A DNA stretch of 64,000 nt, from contig JARWKL010000007.1 of the NCBI GenBank assembly GCA_029961685.1, forward strand, positions 4,484,708-4,548,707, in the 5' to 3' direction. A model generated the notes under the pieces. That model had not been told where the DNA came from, did no database searches, and worked only from the letters and a program-made list of their open reading frames with translations. Position 1 is the first letter of the stretch. Every line of letters begins with the position of its first letter. Below are positions 43,519-54,628 of the stretch, one piece after another. The position numbers were made by a program, and so were the translations under genes. This stretch comes from Aristolochia californica (Eukaryota > Streptophyta > Magnoliopsida > Piperales > Aristolochiaceae).

Positions 43519-44479
43519 GTGTCCTGCTCCTTTCTGTTCGTTGCCTATTTGGCGGCAAAAGAGGCAGGAATGAAGGATTCAGACTTGGAGAGAGAAGTTC
43601 GGAGACGACACGCGATTGTAGATAAAAATATACGGAAAGAACTAGAGTGCGTTCCCTCGACCATTTGTGATGAGAGGGTTATCTATATACAATGGTGGTT
43701 GAGTAGGTGGTCTCTAGTAATCAAGAACCGTTTCACAGATTTTGCTTAAAAGATGATTTTGAGACTCTTTTTCTTTACACTGGCATGACTTGGTTAACTT
43801 TGATTTAAATCCTAAAATTCCAGCTTTGATATTAAATTCTAAGGTTTAATCCATAAGAACTAGACTTGAGAAGAAGGAAGAAATAAAAGAAGAGAGTTCG
43901 TGGGAGGCACGATTTGGGATGAAGATTAGGGTTTATTTTGAAGAGCTCAATGACCCTCACTATATTACTTAGATAGGTGGGCTTGAATGCCCTATTGCAA
44001 TAGCAAGTCATAAAATAACTCTTGACTTATAATTAATTACAATATATGTCACTCATTCTCTTAATTACATGATATACCACTTGAATGTCCAAGTTTTGCC
44101 CGTTTATTTCAAAAAAGGGTTTAGGGTAAGCTGCTCATATATCCTTCTGCTTGGGACATAAACTCCACGAATGTCAAAAGCAACAACCTATAGTTCTTGA
44201 GAAACTTCAATCACAAGGAAAGACAGAAGACGTATCCAAATGAACATTTCTTCTACTTACAGAAGAAAAAAAAATAGGGACACTGGTGTCCAAGTTCATT
44301 AATCCATGAGAAGTAATACAAGGAAACCCATCTCTTTCATGTTTCCATTCTCAATGACAAGCTCCATTTTTCTACTTTATTCAACATGTGTTTAAGTTAT
44401 TCAAAAATGAGTTTTGACATGCTCAAGCACACAACATTTGTAAGACCATGAAATAGCTTGCAAAACCAGGGTTTTCATC
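43519..44479. other. Intergenic region upstream of the SERAC1-like gene
   Basis: Promoter and leader of the SERAC1-like gene next to 43519, and 3' flank of the microprotein gene next to 44479. Short open frames here match nothing. Confidence 0.45.
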
Positions 44480-46597
44480 CTAAGCTGCCTTGTTAAGTGA
44501 TCTCTCTTCTGTCTCCCTTATCTTCTTAAAAAATCGCTCCTGCATGTCGATATGATAAGTTTGTTAGAAGGATATCAAGAATGGGTTCCATTTCTTTCCC
44601 TGATAGGAAAGATAATCACTCTTCAATCTTAAGCCAAGAAAAATTAAAATTGAGAGAAAGGCATACAATATGCTAACAGTAAATCATCTAAACAAAACGA
44701 GCAATTATCAGATATATCTCGTAAGTTTCAACAATAAAAAATAAAAAAAAATTACAAAGTGGGTAACTGAGAAAACACATAAATCTTGAATTCAGAATAC
44801 AATACAAAGAAAAGTTTATTCTTGATCAGGAAACATGAATGCAAAGATGCTAAATTTCTATTTACCCAAAGAAAAACTCAGAAATTTCAGATGCTTCAAA
44901 GCTATAATCATATACATAGACAAAACAGTGATTGAAGGGGTAATGAAGAAAAAAGATGGGAAATCTTTACTAGTGGAACAGAAAAAAATATTCAGCCACT
45001 CAAAATAGAGTTCGTTCGCTACAATGTTTACATCATTGGCCAACAAGGATTTAAAAAGGATTCTTGACCAGCCACCAAACCACAATAGAAAGATGTACAA
45101 CCCCCAAAAGATTACTAATAATTTAACTATCCCATGCATCAGGGGAAGCGAATTTGTCATTAAGCACATAACGATGACAACCTTGGATGAATTGCATGGA
45201 TGTGACAGGAATCTGTTAATAAAAAGTATGAAAGTCCAGCTAGGATCATAGATGCAGCAGTAGATGATGATACTGTGAATCCAAATCATAAACACCTCTA
45301 AGAAAACATGAGAAAGTGGAAAAGTGGAGAAGAATAATTTTCAATATTAGCAACTTTGAGAATCAAGAAGATTCAGTAAGAAGAAAGAAGAGCAAATGAC
45401 ATCGAGAGTATGGTATCAGCCAGATTTTGAATTTTCATCTGTACTTCTGGATTAGTCTAATTCTTATCCACTTTTGCCTAAGTCATTTGAGTCAATAAGG
45501 GAGTGTAGATGCCCAACTCCAATCTAGTATTGTACACACAGAATGGCTCAGAAAGTTTTTTTTTTTTTTTCAAAAGAGGCTCAGAAGGGTATTTTTTACT
45601 ATTTCATAATAAAATGTTGAAGACTCTTTTTGTCACCGTTTGTTGAAATTTCAAGTTTCGTAAAGTTTCCCAATTATCACATACTGGCCATACCTAATCT
45701 TCGACCAGAACTTTTTCCCCCTTTTCTTTCCAAAAAGCAATGGCATGGTCTTCTATGCATGAAGGCATGAAAGGTATCAGTGACAGCTTCAGGGCATTAC
45801 AAGAGGAAGTTTCTCTTATTTGAGAGCTGAGGATCTTACATCTCCTTAACTTTCCTCAGGGACATGGTTCTTTAATAATCTGTCAAGCTAGAAATAACCC
45901 CAAGCAATTACTGCAACAATATAATCCATTACCTGTAAGTTTCAAGCTCAAATAAGATCTCCTTATTTCATTATCTCCTCATTAAGTTCCTCATCAATTC
46001 ACGCAACATCATTTACCAAAGCTGACCACAAAGACTGAATGGGATGAAAAATCCCATCAAAGGTTTGGGGTAAAAGATACCAAATTTTTGGGTTCGAGCT
46101 AGTTAGCATTTGGATAACTCATCTACAGAAAGTAACTCGTTTCAAGGTGCTGCTCAAGAACTACGCAGATTGCAGACTCCTAATTGGACACACAATTATC
46201 TTATCTTGGCTTTGTAAAATTGTTGCCCATGTCCCTCAATCAAAAACAAAAAAAAAGATCTATGCTTTCTGAAAGATTTTCAGCAAGCAAGCGGGATCTG
46301 AAAATTCAATGTCTACTTAAATCCACTAGAAGAGAAAAGGTAACCAAAACTCCAAAATAGAACAACAAAGGTGTCCTCGAAGAAACAATTCACCATCCAA
46401 GGACATCTAAAGAAACAGGGTTGATAAAATACACCAATTATCATCAACAGCTAGCAGGTAAATCATCATTCCAAAAAAATAAAATAAAAGCGCGACAGTG
46501 AATTTGAGGAAGCATGGAGACTTACATTTCCGCCAAGGAAGAAATTGTATACGAGGGTTCCTGAGAAAAGGGTCCCAACAATAAGAGGAGGTGTCAT
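44480..46597 (-). CDS. Possible 43-residue membrane microprotein, two exons
   Basis: Exon 1 is 46597-46526: MTPPLIVGTLFSGTLVYNFF then LGGN, with donor GTAAGT. Exon 2 is 44539-44480: ERFFKKIRETEERSLNKAA then stop, with acceptor ATGCAG. Both are in phase 0. The product would be one hydrophobic N-terminal helix (about residues 4-20) followed by a highly charged helix, the layout of small mitochondrial or ER membrane subunits. The two-kilobase intron shows no other exon I can see, though a small middle exon is possible. Exon 1 also reads in another frame (MESSDDTSSYCWD...), which I take as the shadow. No family is recognised. Confidence 0.45.
44540..46525 (-). other. Long intron of the microprotein gene
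   Basis: AT-rich, with no repeat family or exon recognised. Open frames at 44858-45295 (-) and 45024-45251 (+) are unsupported. A T-run at about 45558 is flanked by GGCTCAGAA on both sides (about 45545 and 45580), perhaps another tiny retroposed scrap. Confidence 0.4.
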
Positions 46598-47049
46598 CAG
46601 AAGACTCCATTTCCGGTAAATCATCTTTCCGAATTCTTGGTCTCAATTGCAGACTCCTGAAAACCTCAGGGAGATAACAGGAAGTCACTTCTAGACTTGA
46701 ACCTGCGGACGCTTACGTGCCCGTATCACCGATGCGTATCGGATTTACATACCCAATACACTCCTTAGCATCCTATACAAGCAGAAATGTATAGAATTTT
46801 CAGCTCTCTGATACGTATCAGACATAGAAATCCAATACGGTTAACCCTCAAATAATGTCTTTCATTGGTTGATATTTACATATTTACGACTGTAACTGTT
46901 TAAGCTATAAAAAAGTGAGACCGCGACGAAATAATTTTTCCAATTTTTTTATATAATATGCAATAGGAGAGAAGTTTGGTGGGAGAGGCCGTATTTTGCG
47001 CCTCTGTGTGCCAATCTTCTCTCTTTTAAAGTTTTGGTGTATTTCTTGA
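46598..47049. other. Spacer before the carboxylesterase cluster
   Basis: Short repeats of the type ATACG.ATCAG / GATGCGTATCGG lie near 46725-46840. No gene is recognised. Confidence 0.4.
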
Positions 47050-47447
47050 ACCCCCTTTTTCTCTGATCTGTGATCCTCCAAGGATGTCACAGTTCTCCTA
47101 GACATCTCTGCGCCCTTCTTCCTCCCCAAGATCCTCGAGTCCACTGAAAATCTTCCCATCGTCGTTCACTACTATGTCGGCGCCTTTGTCATCCTTCCTT
47201 CTCCTCCATGTACCACAATTACCTCAACCTCCTCATCGCCACCACCAATGGCTTCATCGTCTTCATCCACTATTGTCGGGCCCTAGAACATGGCCTTCCC
47301 ATCGCATATGAGGGCTCTCGGATGACCATCCAGTGTGTTGCTTCCCACACTGACAGAGACGAACCGGAGAGTTGGCTCATCGTTCACAACAACTTTGCAA
47401 GGATATTTGTCACCCGTGAAAGCACCGTCACCAAGATCACCCTCTAA
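47050..47447 (+). pseudogene. Carboxylesterase (CXE) pseudogene 1
   Basis: Plus-strand similarity to the intact CXE at 61090-62046, in order: SKD-type and SA-P-FFLPKILE block (47070-47130), PIVVHYYVGAFVI where the family has VYFHGGGF, then after a frameshift YHNYLNLL, HYCRALEHGLPIAYE, VASHTDRDEPESWL and a ruined GDSAGG region (VTRESTVTKIT). The oxyanion HGGG and nucleophile Ser are both lost and the C-terminal half is absent. Clearly non-functional. Confidence 0.75.
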
Positions 47448-47520
47448 AAATTGTTGCAGGGGGGCAACGTTCATCCCATGGAGATGCTGTATGCAGACTT
47501 TGTCATCCAATCGCCCTTCT
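47448..47520 (+). pseudogene. Carboxylesterase pseudogene 2, part left of the Copia insertion
   Basis: DFVIQSPFF matches the family block after HGGG (FFxETPFSPLYHNY). The reading continues directly across the Copia insertion at 52859. With pseudogene 1 it shows there was once a tandem CXE array. Confidence 0.5.
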
Positions 47521-47726
47521 TGTAAAACAGAACAAACCGAAAATAATAACAGAGACTGAAAGAATGATTTTCCGATAAGTTTATTCTTCTCCGTTAAGAG
47601 GTTATTTATAATACATTACAAGTCAATTTTAGGATCAATTTAGATCCTAAAATCAAGGAATAAAATCAAGAATACAATCACGGGATCGGAGGAAACAATC
47701 ACGCTATACAGCTATACATTTCAACA
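47521..47726 (-). repeat. 3' LTR of the Copia element
   Basis: Matches 52630-52858. It adjoins the polypurine tract at 47727-47738 (plus-strand TCCCCCTCAAG), which identifies it as the 3' LTR of the minus-strand element. Confidence 0.9.
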
Positions 47727-47733
47727 CTCCCCC

Positions 47734-50700
47734 TCAAGTTGGTGCATAGATATCGGTCAAGGCCAACTTGTCAATTATACCATGAAATGTTTTTCCTGAT
47801 ACTGCCTTCGTGAGCATATCAGCCATCTGACTCACAGATTGAATAAAGGGGAATTGTATAATCTTTGCATCGAGGTTCTCTTTGATGAAATAACGATCAA
47901 CTTCAACATGTTTAGTGCGATCATGTTGAACTAGATTTTGTGCAATTACGATAGTTGCCTTGTTATCACAGTGAAGATTCATAGGTTTGTCGTATTCAAT
48001 CCTTAAGTCTCTCAGTATATTCTGTATCCATAACAACTCGCATACACCATGAGTCATACCTCAAAATTCAGCTTTATCACTTGATCTTGATACTACCTTC
48101 TGTTTTTTGCTTTTCCAAGTGACAAGATTCCCTTCCACAAAAGTAAAGTAACCCGACGTGGATCTTCTGGTTGTCTGATCACCTGCCCAATCAAATCTGT
48201 ATACCCTTCAATACTAGAGATACCATTTTTTGAGAATAACAAACCTTTTCCTGGAGCACTCTTTAAGTATCTCAAGATCCGATAGACTGCTTCCATATGT
48301 TCTTTACTTGGTGCATGCATGAACTGGCTTACAACGCTTACTGCATATGCTACATCGGGCCTTGTGTGGGATAGGTAGATTAATCTTCCAACTAATCGTT
48401 GATAACACCCTTTGTCTGCTGGAATTTGATATGGAAGAATTCCGAGTTTATGATGCATTTCCATGGGCGTCTCTATTGGTTTATAGTCAAGCATTCTGGT
48501 TTCGGCTAGAAGATCCAACACATATTTTCGCTGTGAAAGGAAGACTCCATGTTTCGATCTTGCAACTTCAATCCCCAAAAAATATTTAAGTTGTCCGAGA
48601 TTCTTCATTTCGAATTTAGTAGCTAAATACTCCTGTAAAGCTTGCATTTCACCTGGGTCATCTCTTGTCACGACCATATCATCAACATATACAATTAATG
48701 TTGTTACCTTTCTTTCTTTGTGTTTTATAAACAAAGTATGATCTGAGTTACTTTGTTTATAACCAAACTCCTTCATTGTAGCCGAGAATCTCCCAAACCA
48801 TGCTCTAGGTGACTGTTTCAGCCCATACAATGACTTCTTCAATTTACAAACTTTACCTTGAGACAAAGAACCACTTTTTACACCTGGTGGTAGTTCCATG
48901 TAGACTTCTTCTTCTAAGTCTTCATTGAGGAAGGCATTTTTAACGTCAAATTGTTGCAGAGGCCAGTCTCGATTTGCTGTTATAGATATAAGAATACGAA
49001 TTGTATTGATCTTAGTTACTGGTGCAAAAGTATCCTGATAGTCTATCCCATACCTTTGCGTATATCCTTTTGCAACTAGCCGAGCTTTATATCTGTCAAT
49101 GCTTCCATCCAGTTTGAGTTTCAATGTGAACACCCATCGACATCCAATTGTTTTTACTCCTTTAGGTTGGGGAACAAGTTCCCAAGTGGCATTTTTTTGT
49201 AGAGCCTCCATCTCTTCGTTCATCGCTTTTTTCCATTTTGGATCAGCTAATGCATCCTGCACATTACTAGGAATAGAAACCCTGGATAATTGATCAACAG
49301 TAAATGCATACGATTTAGTCATCCTATGGGAGGACACATAGTTATTGATTGAGTATTTGGCCTTGGCTTCAAGATCAGGTTCATACTGTTTTTTTGGAAC
49401 TCCTCTATTCAATCTTTGTGGATATTTAGAGGTTATGTTTTCTGTAGGAAGACATGTTTCATTAGACTCATCAAACACATGATTCGTATTTACCTGAGGA
49501 GGAACATTCTGGGTTGATTCTTCAGTTGTTGGTGCAGACAGGGGCAACTTTGGGGGTTCTTCAAGTGAAATTACTGAATCACAGTCTTGTTGCACATCAT
49601 GACACTTAAAAAATTCATTCACCGCTTCTAACTCAATAAATTCGGCACCTCTTTCAACATCTTTGTTAGTTTCATGTGGAACATTCTCTTCATTTGAACT
49701 CTCCCCCTGAAGAGATGTCCAAGAAACTTCCCCTGAATAATAAGGGACTGATTCATGGAAGGAGACATCTAAAGTCACATGGAGCTTGTTGGTGTGTGGA
49801 TCATAACACCGATATCCTTTTTGAAAATCAGAGTAACCAACAAATACACATCACTTGGCACATGGATCAAGTTTATTTCGCAAGATCTTTGGGATATGAA
49901 CATAAGCGATACACCCAAAAATTCGGGGTTCAAGATTCAAAAAATAGGGAATTGAAATCAGGGATTGCAGCTTATGTAGAGGAGTTTGAAAATCAAGTAT
50001 TCTAGAAGGTGTTCAATTGATGAGGTAGGCAGCAGATGTGATAGCTTCGCCCCAATAAAATCGAGGCATGTTCATGCCAAAGAGAGAGGCACGCACTACT
50101 TCCAAAAGTTGTCTATTCTTTCTTTTTGCCAATCCATTCTGTTGGGGAGTATAGGTGCAAGAAGTCTGGTGACGAATTCCATGAGTGGTCAGAAAAGTTT
50201 CGAGAGAAGCATTAACAAACTCAGTACCATTGTCAGATTGCAAAACACGAATCTGCTTTTGGTATTGAGTATGTATCATTGTATGGAATTTTTGAAATGC
50301 TAGACACACATCACTTTTGTGGATAAGCAGAGATACCCAAGTCATTCTAGTGCATTAATCAATAAATGTCACAAAGTAACGAGCTCTAGAAATAGAGGGA
50401 ATCTTGGCTGGACCCCAAACATCAGAATGAATAACCGCAAAAGGTTCGAAACTTTTATTCAAACTCGGGAAATAAGCAATACGATGGCTTTTAGCCAATT
50501 CACATGTGTCACAATGAAAATGCACATCAGTCCAACCTGAAAAAAGTTGAGGTCGCAATTTCTTAAGATAACCAAAGGAAAGGTGACCTAATCGTCGGTG
50601 CCATAACCATACAGTTGTTTGAGCATTATCTTCACTACGAGCTTGATTTGTCTGACTGATTTTTGATCCCCCGTTCTTTGTCAACTCCAAATAGTAGAGT

Positions 50701-52021
50701 TTGCCCCGTCTAACACCATAACCAAAAATCTTCCGGGTTAGAATGTCCTGAAAGAAACAAAATGAGGGCCAAAAAGTTACAGTACAAGCAAGAGTGGAAG
50801 TAATTTGGCTAACAGACAAAAGGTTATATTCAAGAGAGGGAACCACAAGGACAGTATCTAATGTTAGATTATTGGATAATATAACAGATCCTTCCCCAGT
50901 AATAGGAGAGGTACTACCATTGGCTGTTGAAATAACAGAATGTGGAGAAGGTAGGATGGATTGTAACTGACTGGGATCCCTTGTCATGTGATCGAATGCA
51001 CCTGTATCAATAATCCAAGGTCTATTCTTAGAATGTACAGAAAATACTAATGCATTATCGAGAATACCTGAATGGGCAACATTTGCAGTAGGTAGCTCCT
51101 GATTCTCTTCCATGGATGTCACCATAGCTTTCCTAGCAATCTTGTTACGAGGATTTTTCGAGAAATCCCACCACTCCCGATAGCCAATAATCTCATAACA
51201 CCGGTGTTGTGAATGTCTTTTTTTCCTGCAGTGAATACATACACGATTGTTACCTTTGCCAGAGGATTGAGGGTTCCGACTGCTTGATGATCCTTGTCGA
51301 TTTTGGTTGACCAACATCGCCGAGTTCTCGGAGACTGGGCAATAGCTCCCCATTGTCTGTCTCTGTTGATATTCGCGTCTGACATATGCATATGTACTCT
51401 CCAAATCAAGTTTGGGATCTTTTCGCAAAATTTCTCCACGAACTTGATCAAACTCGGAGTCAAGCCCACTGAGAAAAATATGAACCCGAAGCCTAGCCAT
51501 TGCAGAGTGTAACTGGATTAGCCCTTCGACTGTTCCTTCTTGAGATATAGTTCTATGATCAATCTCCTGGAAAATAGCAACCAGTTCATTGTAGTATGTG
51601 GATAACGGTCTACCATTTTGTTTGGTAGAAAAGATCTCTGGTTCAGCTCAAATATACAAGTTTCATCGGATCCATCATAGAATGTTTTTGATACTGCTTC
51701 CCATATCTCCTTGGCAGTGGAGAGGCGAATAAATCGTTGCATGAGCAATGGACTCATAGAGTCAATAAGTCAACTTTTGACTCTTTGATTTTCAGTAATC
51801 CATGCTCCAAGATTAGCATCACCAGATGTTGGTTTTTTTGTTTCGCCGGTGAGGTATCCAGCTTTGTTGCGTGCGCCAATTCGCATCTCTATGAGTTGGG
51901 ACTATAATGAATAATTGGTCTCATCGAGGATAATTCCAGTTGGAAACGCAGAATTATCTTGGTGGACTATAATCTGTGGTGATGGGATAAGTTCGGTGGA
52001 TGCGCCTGTAGTGGTGGCCAT
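47734..52021 (-). pseudogene. Copia gag-pol, interrupted by stops and frameshifts
   Basis: Gag starts at 52021 (MATTTGASTE), with the zinc knuckle CIHCRKKRHSQHRC near 51230. Protease is at PWIIDTGAFDH near 51015. The integrase zinc motif has WHRRLGHLS and CDTCELAKSHR (50600-50490), and its core has DVWGP and QSDNGTEFVN. Reverse transcriptase has [18 protein letters not shown] and IVYVDDMV (48900-48680). RNase H and the tail end at 47734. Stops interrupt gag at two Trp positions (near 51904 and 51770), integrase near 50350, and the RNase H region near 48090. Such breaks make the copy non-autonomous. Confidence 0.88.
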
Positions 52022-52029
52022 CGATCCGA

Positions 52030-52175
52030 ATTTTTTTTTTTTCTAATCCGGTCCGGTTTGGTTCAGTCCGGTCCGATTCGGTATGATCTGGGCGGATTCA
52101 ATTCTGGTCCGCTCCAGTGCTGGTCCGATCCGGTTCGGTCCGATTCGGTTGACCCGTCGATCTGGGTCGACAGGA
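52030..52175 (+). repeat. Degenerate GGTCCGGTTCGG-type repeats in the Copia leader
   Basis: About ten partial copies of GGTCC(G/A).TTCGG lie between the gag start and the GC-rich remainder of the leader up to the primer-binding site. The leader (52022-52617) is far more GC-rich than its surroundings. Confidence 0.7.
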
Positions 52176-52629
52176 AAAATAAAGGAACAGTAGTTCCTAA
52201 GTTAAAAAATACCTTCGTCTTCGTCTTCGGCAACGGCAGCGGAGCGTCGGCTTCAGTCGGAACAGGGTGGTGGTGCCGTCGTCGGCGCTCGTCGGCACTC
52301 GTCGGCGACGTGATTTTGACTACAGGACCGTCGTAAGAGAACTCTGTTCTCTTTCGGCAATTCGGCTTCCCTCGACGACAGTGGTGATCGGCGGTAATAA
52401 CGGGAAGGTGGAACTGTCGTTGGCGGTTGTCTTTGGTCTTCAGCGATCGTCTTCGGGCGTCGGCGACGTTCTTTTGGCGTCGGGACAGCCGGAATACAGA
52501 GTTGCAGAAAAAATAGAGTTCTGCAACTCCGACGGATTTTTTTTTTTCCTTCCTTCGGCGATTACAGGAGCACTTAGCTCCCACTTTCTGCGATGGAAAA
52601 GAGAGGATAATTCTCCTGCTCTGATACCG

Positions 52630-52858
52630 TGTAAAATAGAACAAACCGAAAATAATAACAGAGACTGAAAGAATGATTTTTTGATGAGTTTATTCTTCTC
52701 CGTTAAGAGGCTATTTATAATACATTACAAGTCGATTTTAGGATCAATTTAGATCCTAAAATCAAGGAATAAAATCAAGAATACAATCACGGGATCGAAG
52801 GAAACAATCACGCTATATAGTTTCCTTTGATCACGCTATACAACTATACATTTCAACA
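52630..52858 (-). repeat. 5' LTR of the Copia element
   Basis: Matches 47521-47726 except for eight substitutions and a 23-bp duplication around TCACGCTATA. The primer-binding site lies immediately to its left. Confidence 0.9.
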
Positions 52859-52935
52859 CTTCTTCTCCACGTACCAAAATTACTTTTAAGTTCCTCGCCG
52901 ACACCGCCAATGCCTTCATCCTCTCCGTATTCATT
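52859..52935 (+). pseudogene. Carboxylesterase pseudogene 2, part right of the Copia insertion
   Basis: Continues the frame broken at 47520: SPRTKITFKFLADTANAFIL corresponds to the SPLYHNYVSSLASAANVVAV region of the intact CXE. It then stops. The remainder is missing. Confidence 0.55.
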
Positions 52936-54628
52936 TGATCAACAATATTGGAATAGTACAAAGTTGCTAACTAAATTAGAAGTTTTGATTTGAAAAACAA
53001 AATCTCAAACGGAGAGTATAATCAACACTTCAATCACTTTGAGAAAGTATTCAAGATATATAAAAATAAATATTGGAACAAGTAGCTGTTTGAAGATAAT
53101 CTTGTGTAGGAGACTTCAGTCTTAGATTTCAAAATTCTAGGCTCTAGAACTCACTAAATATGACAAGGAAGCTTCAAAAATTTTGTGGATCAAGTTTTGG
53201 TCAAAGTTATAAATAACTTGGGGTATTTATAGGACAAATCCCAATTCAAAAAATTAACCATTGTTTAAAATCGGTCAAGATCTCTTATAAAAATAGTGAA
53301 AACATAATCCAAATTTGTAAAAAAAAAAACTTAATAAATGTTACTAGTGTTACTTGTCATTTTGGTAGGTCGCTTACAGAGATTGATGACCTAGAGACAA
53401 AGTTATGGCCTTTCAAAGTCTTCGATTTCTATATTTATAGTATGACGTCAAATCCTTTGGCAAGGTTGAATTATTTATATGCCAACGAATATTTTGGAGG
53501 TTGAATCCTTTGTGTGACTCGAATCCTTTGACTTTTATTTTCTACAAGGGTCGACTCCTTTTGTAGGGATCTAATCCTCCATGTTTAGAATCTTCAACTT
53601 GAACTGAATCCTCTTGATGTAGTCGACCCCTTAATCTTTCCTACAATGGTCAACTCCTTAAATAATTCAAAGCTTACTATATCTCGGGTTCTACTTGTTG
53701 TTGTTTCCTGTTAGACATACGAGGTCAACTTTTTCCCCATGGGGTCAATTTCTTTTTGTGTTTCAGTATGAGTTTGATTTGATTTTTTTTTTTTTTTTTG
53801 GACTTGTCCATTTGCTTTTGTGCTCAATCCCTAGGGCATGTACTCAACTTCGTATGTGCATGTGTTCGACTCCTTTTCTTTCCAATTATTTTCTATAACA
53901 ATTTTTCAAATTCTTTTTATTGTCATACATTTTTAGCTCAAAACCAACCTGTTCACACTAAAAATCAAATTAATCAAATTTTTATGTTTCTTAGCATCAA
54001 ATTCTGGATACTTGGAGGAATTTTTACCTTCTTCTTCCTTAGATTGTGGGAGTCATTTTAGTGCATCCATATTGTGTTATCTTTGGTAATGGTTGAACTT
54101 GCAATCTGTTTCTACTTTTCTTTTTTACTTGTAATTTTAGAAACCAAGAAATCTTTTATTATATGATTTTAGACAATATTTAGGCCTTCAATTTAGCTAG
54201 ATACTTAGGAAGAAGAGGTGTGGTTAACTTTCACTTTTGCACAATAGGTTAGGCCATCCATCCCTGTAGTCTCTTAAACAAATGATTCATTCATTGCATT
54301 CCATTTCCGGTTTGAACTGTGAAGATTATCACATAAGTAAACACATGTGCAATACTTATTCTCCTCAAGGTGAAACCACAGGTCTTGTTTTCTTTAGTTC
54401 ATATGGATGTGTGAAGACCCGTGAACATCTCTAATGTTTCCCGTTCAAAGTACTTAATTAAATTTTGGTTGTTCTTATTAAAAGAAAAATCTTTCAGGAG
54501 ACTTGACAGATGTCTTTCAAAAGCACAGTAGCTGGTTAGTATTTGCGGCGTGAACCCTATTTGGCTGAAGAAATGTTTTGGGATCCAATGGATGGTTTCC
54601 GTCATTGTCGGTATCGTCAAAAACATAA
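52936..54628. other. Intergenic region with degenerate GAATCCTTTG/GTCGACTCCTT repeats
   Basis: 53440-53770 holds many spaced copies of GAATCCTTTG and GTC(G/A)ACTCCTT motifs, probably old LTR sequence. A T-run lies at about 53781. No coding exon is recognised. The last part is the upstream region of CXE copy 1. Confidence 0.5.

Larger units (their letters stand above)
47521..52858 (-). mobile_element. Nearly complete Copia retrotransposon with target duplication
   Basis: LTRs are 47521-47726 (206 bp) and 52630-52858 (229 bp), both TGTAAAA... to ...TTCAACA on the plus strand. I count eight substitutions between them, plus a 23-bp tandem insertion in the right one. CTTCT flanks both ends (47516-47520, 52859-52863). 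The primer-binding site complement GCTCTGATACCG (52618-52629) abuts the right LTR. The polypurine tract (complement of CTCCCCCTCAAG) abuts the left LTR. Gag, protease, integrase, reverse transcriptase and RNase H follow in Copia order. The LTR difference suggests a fairly recent insertion. Confidence 0.93.

Noticed and set aside
46407..46688. Minus-strand frame MTSCYLPEV... over the microprotein exon 1
   Set aside because: It does not splice in phase to the 44539 exon; the overlapping frame MTPPLIVG... does, and gives a membrane helix.
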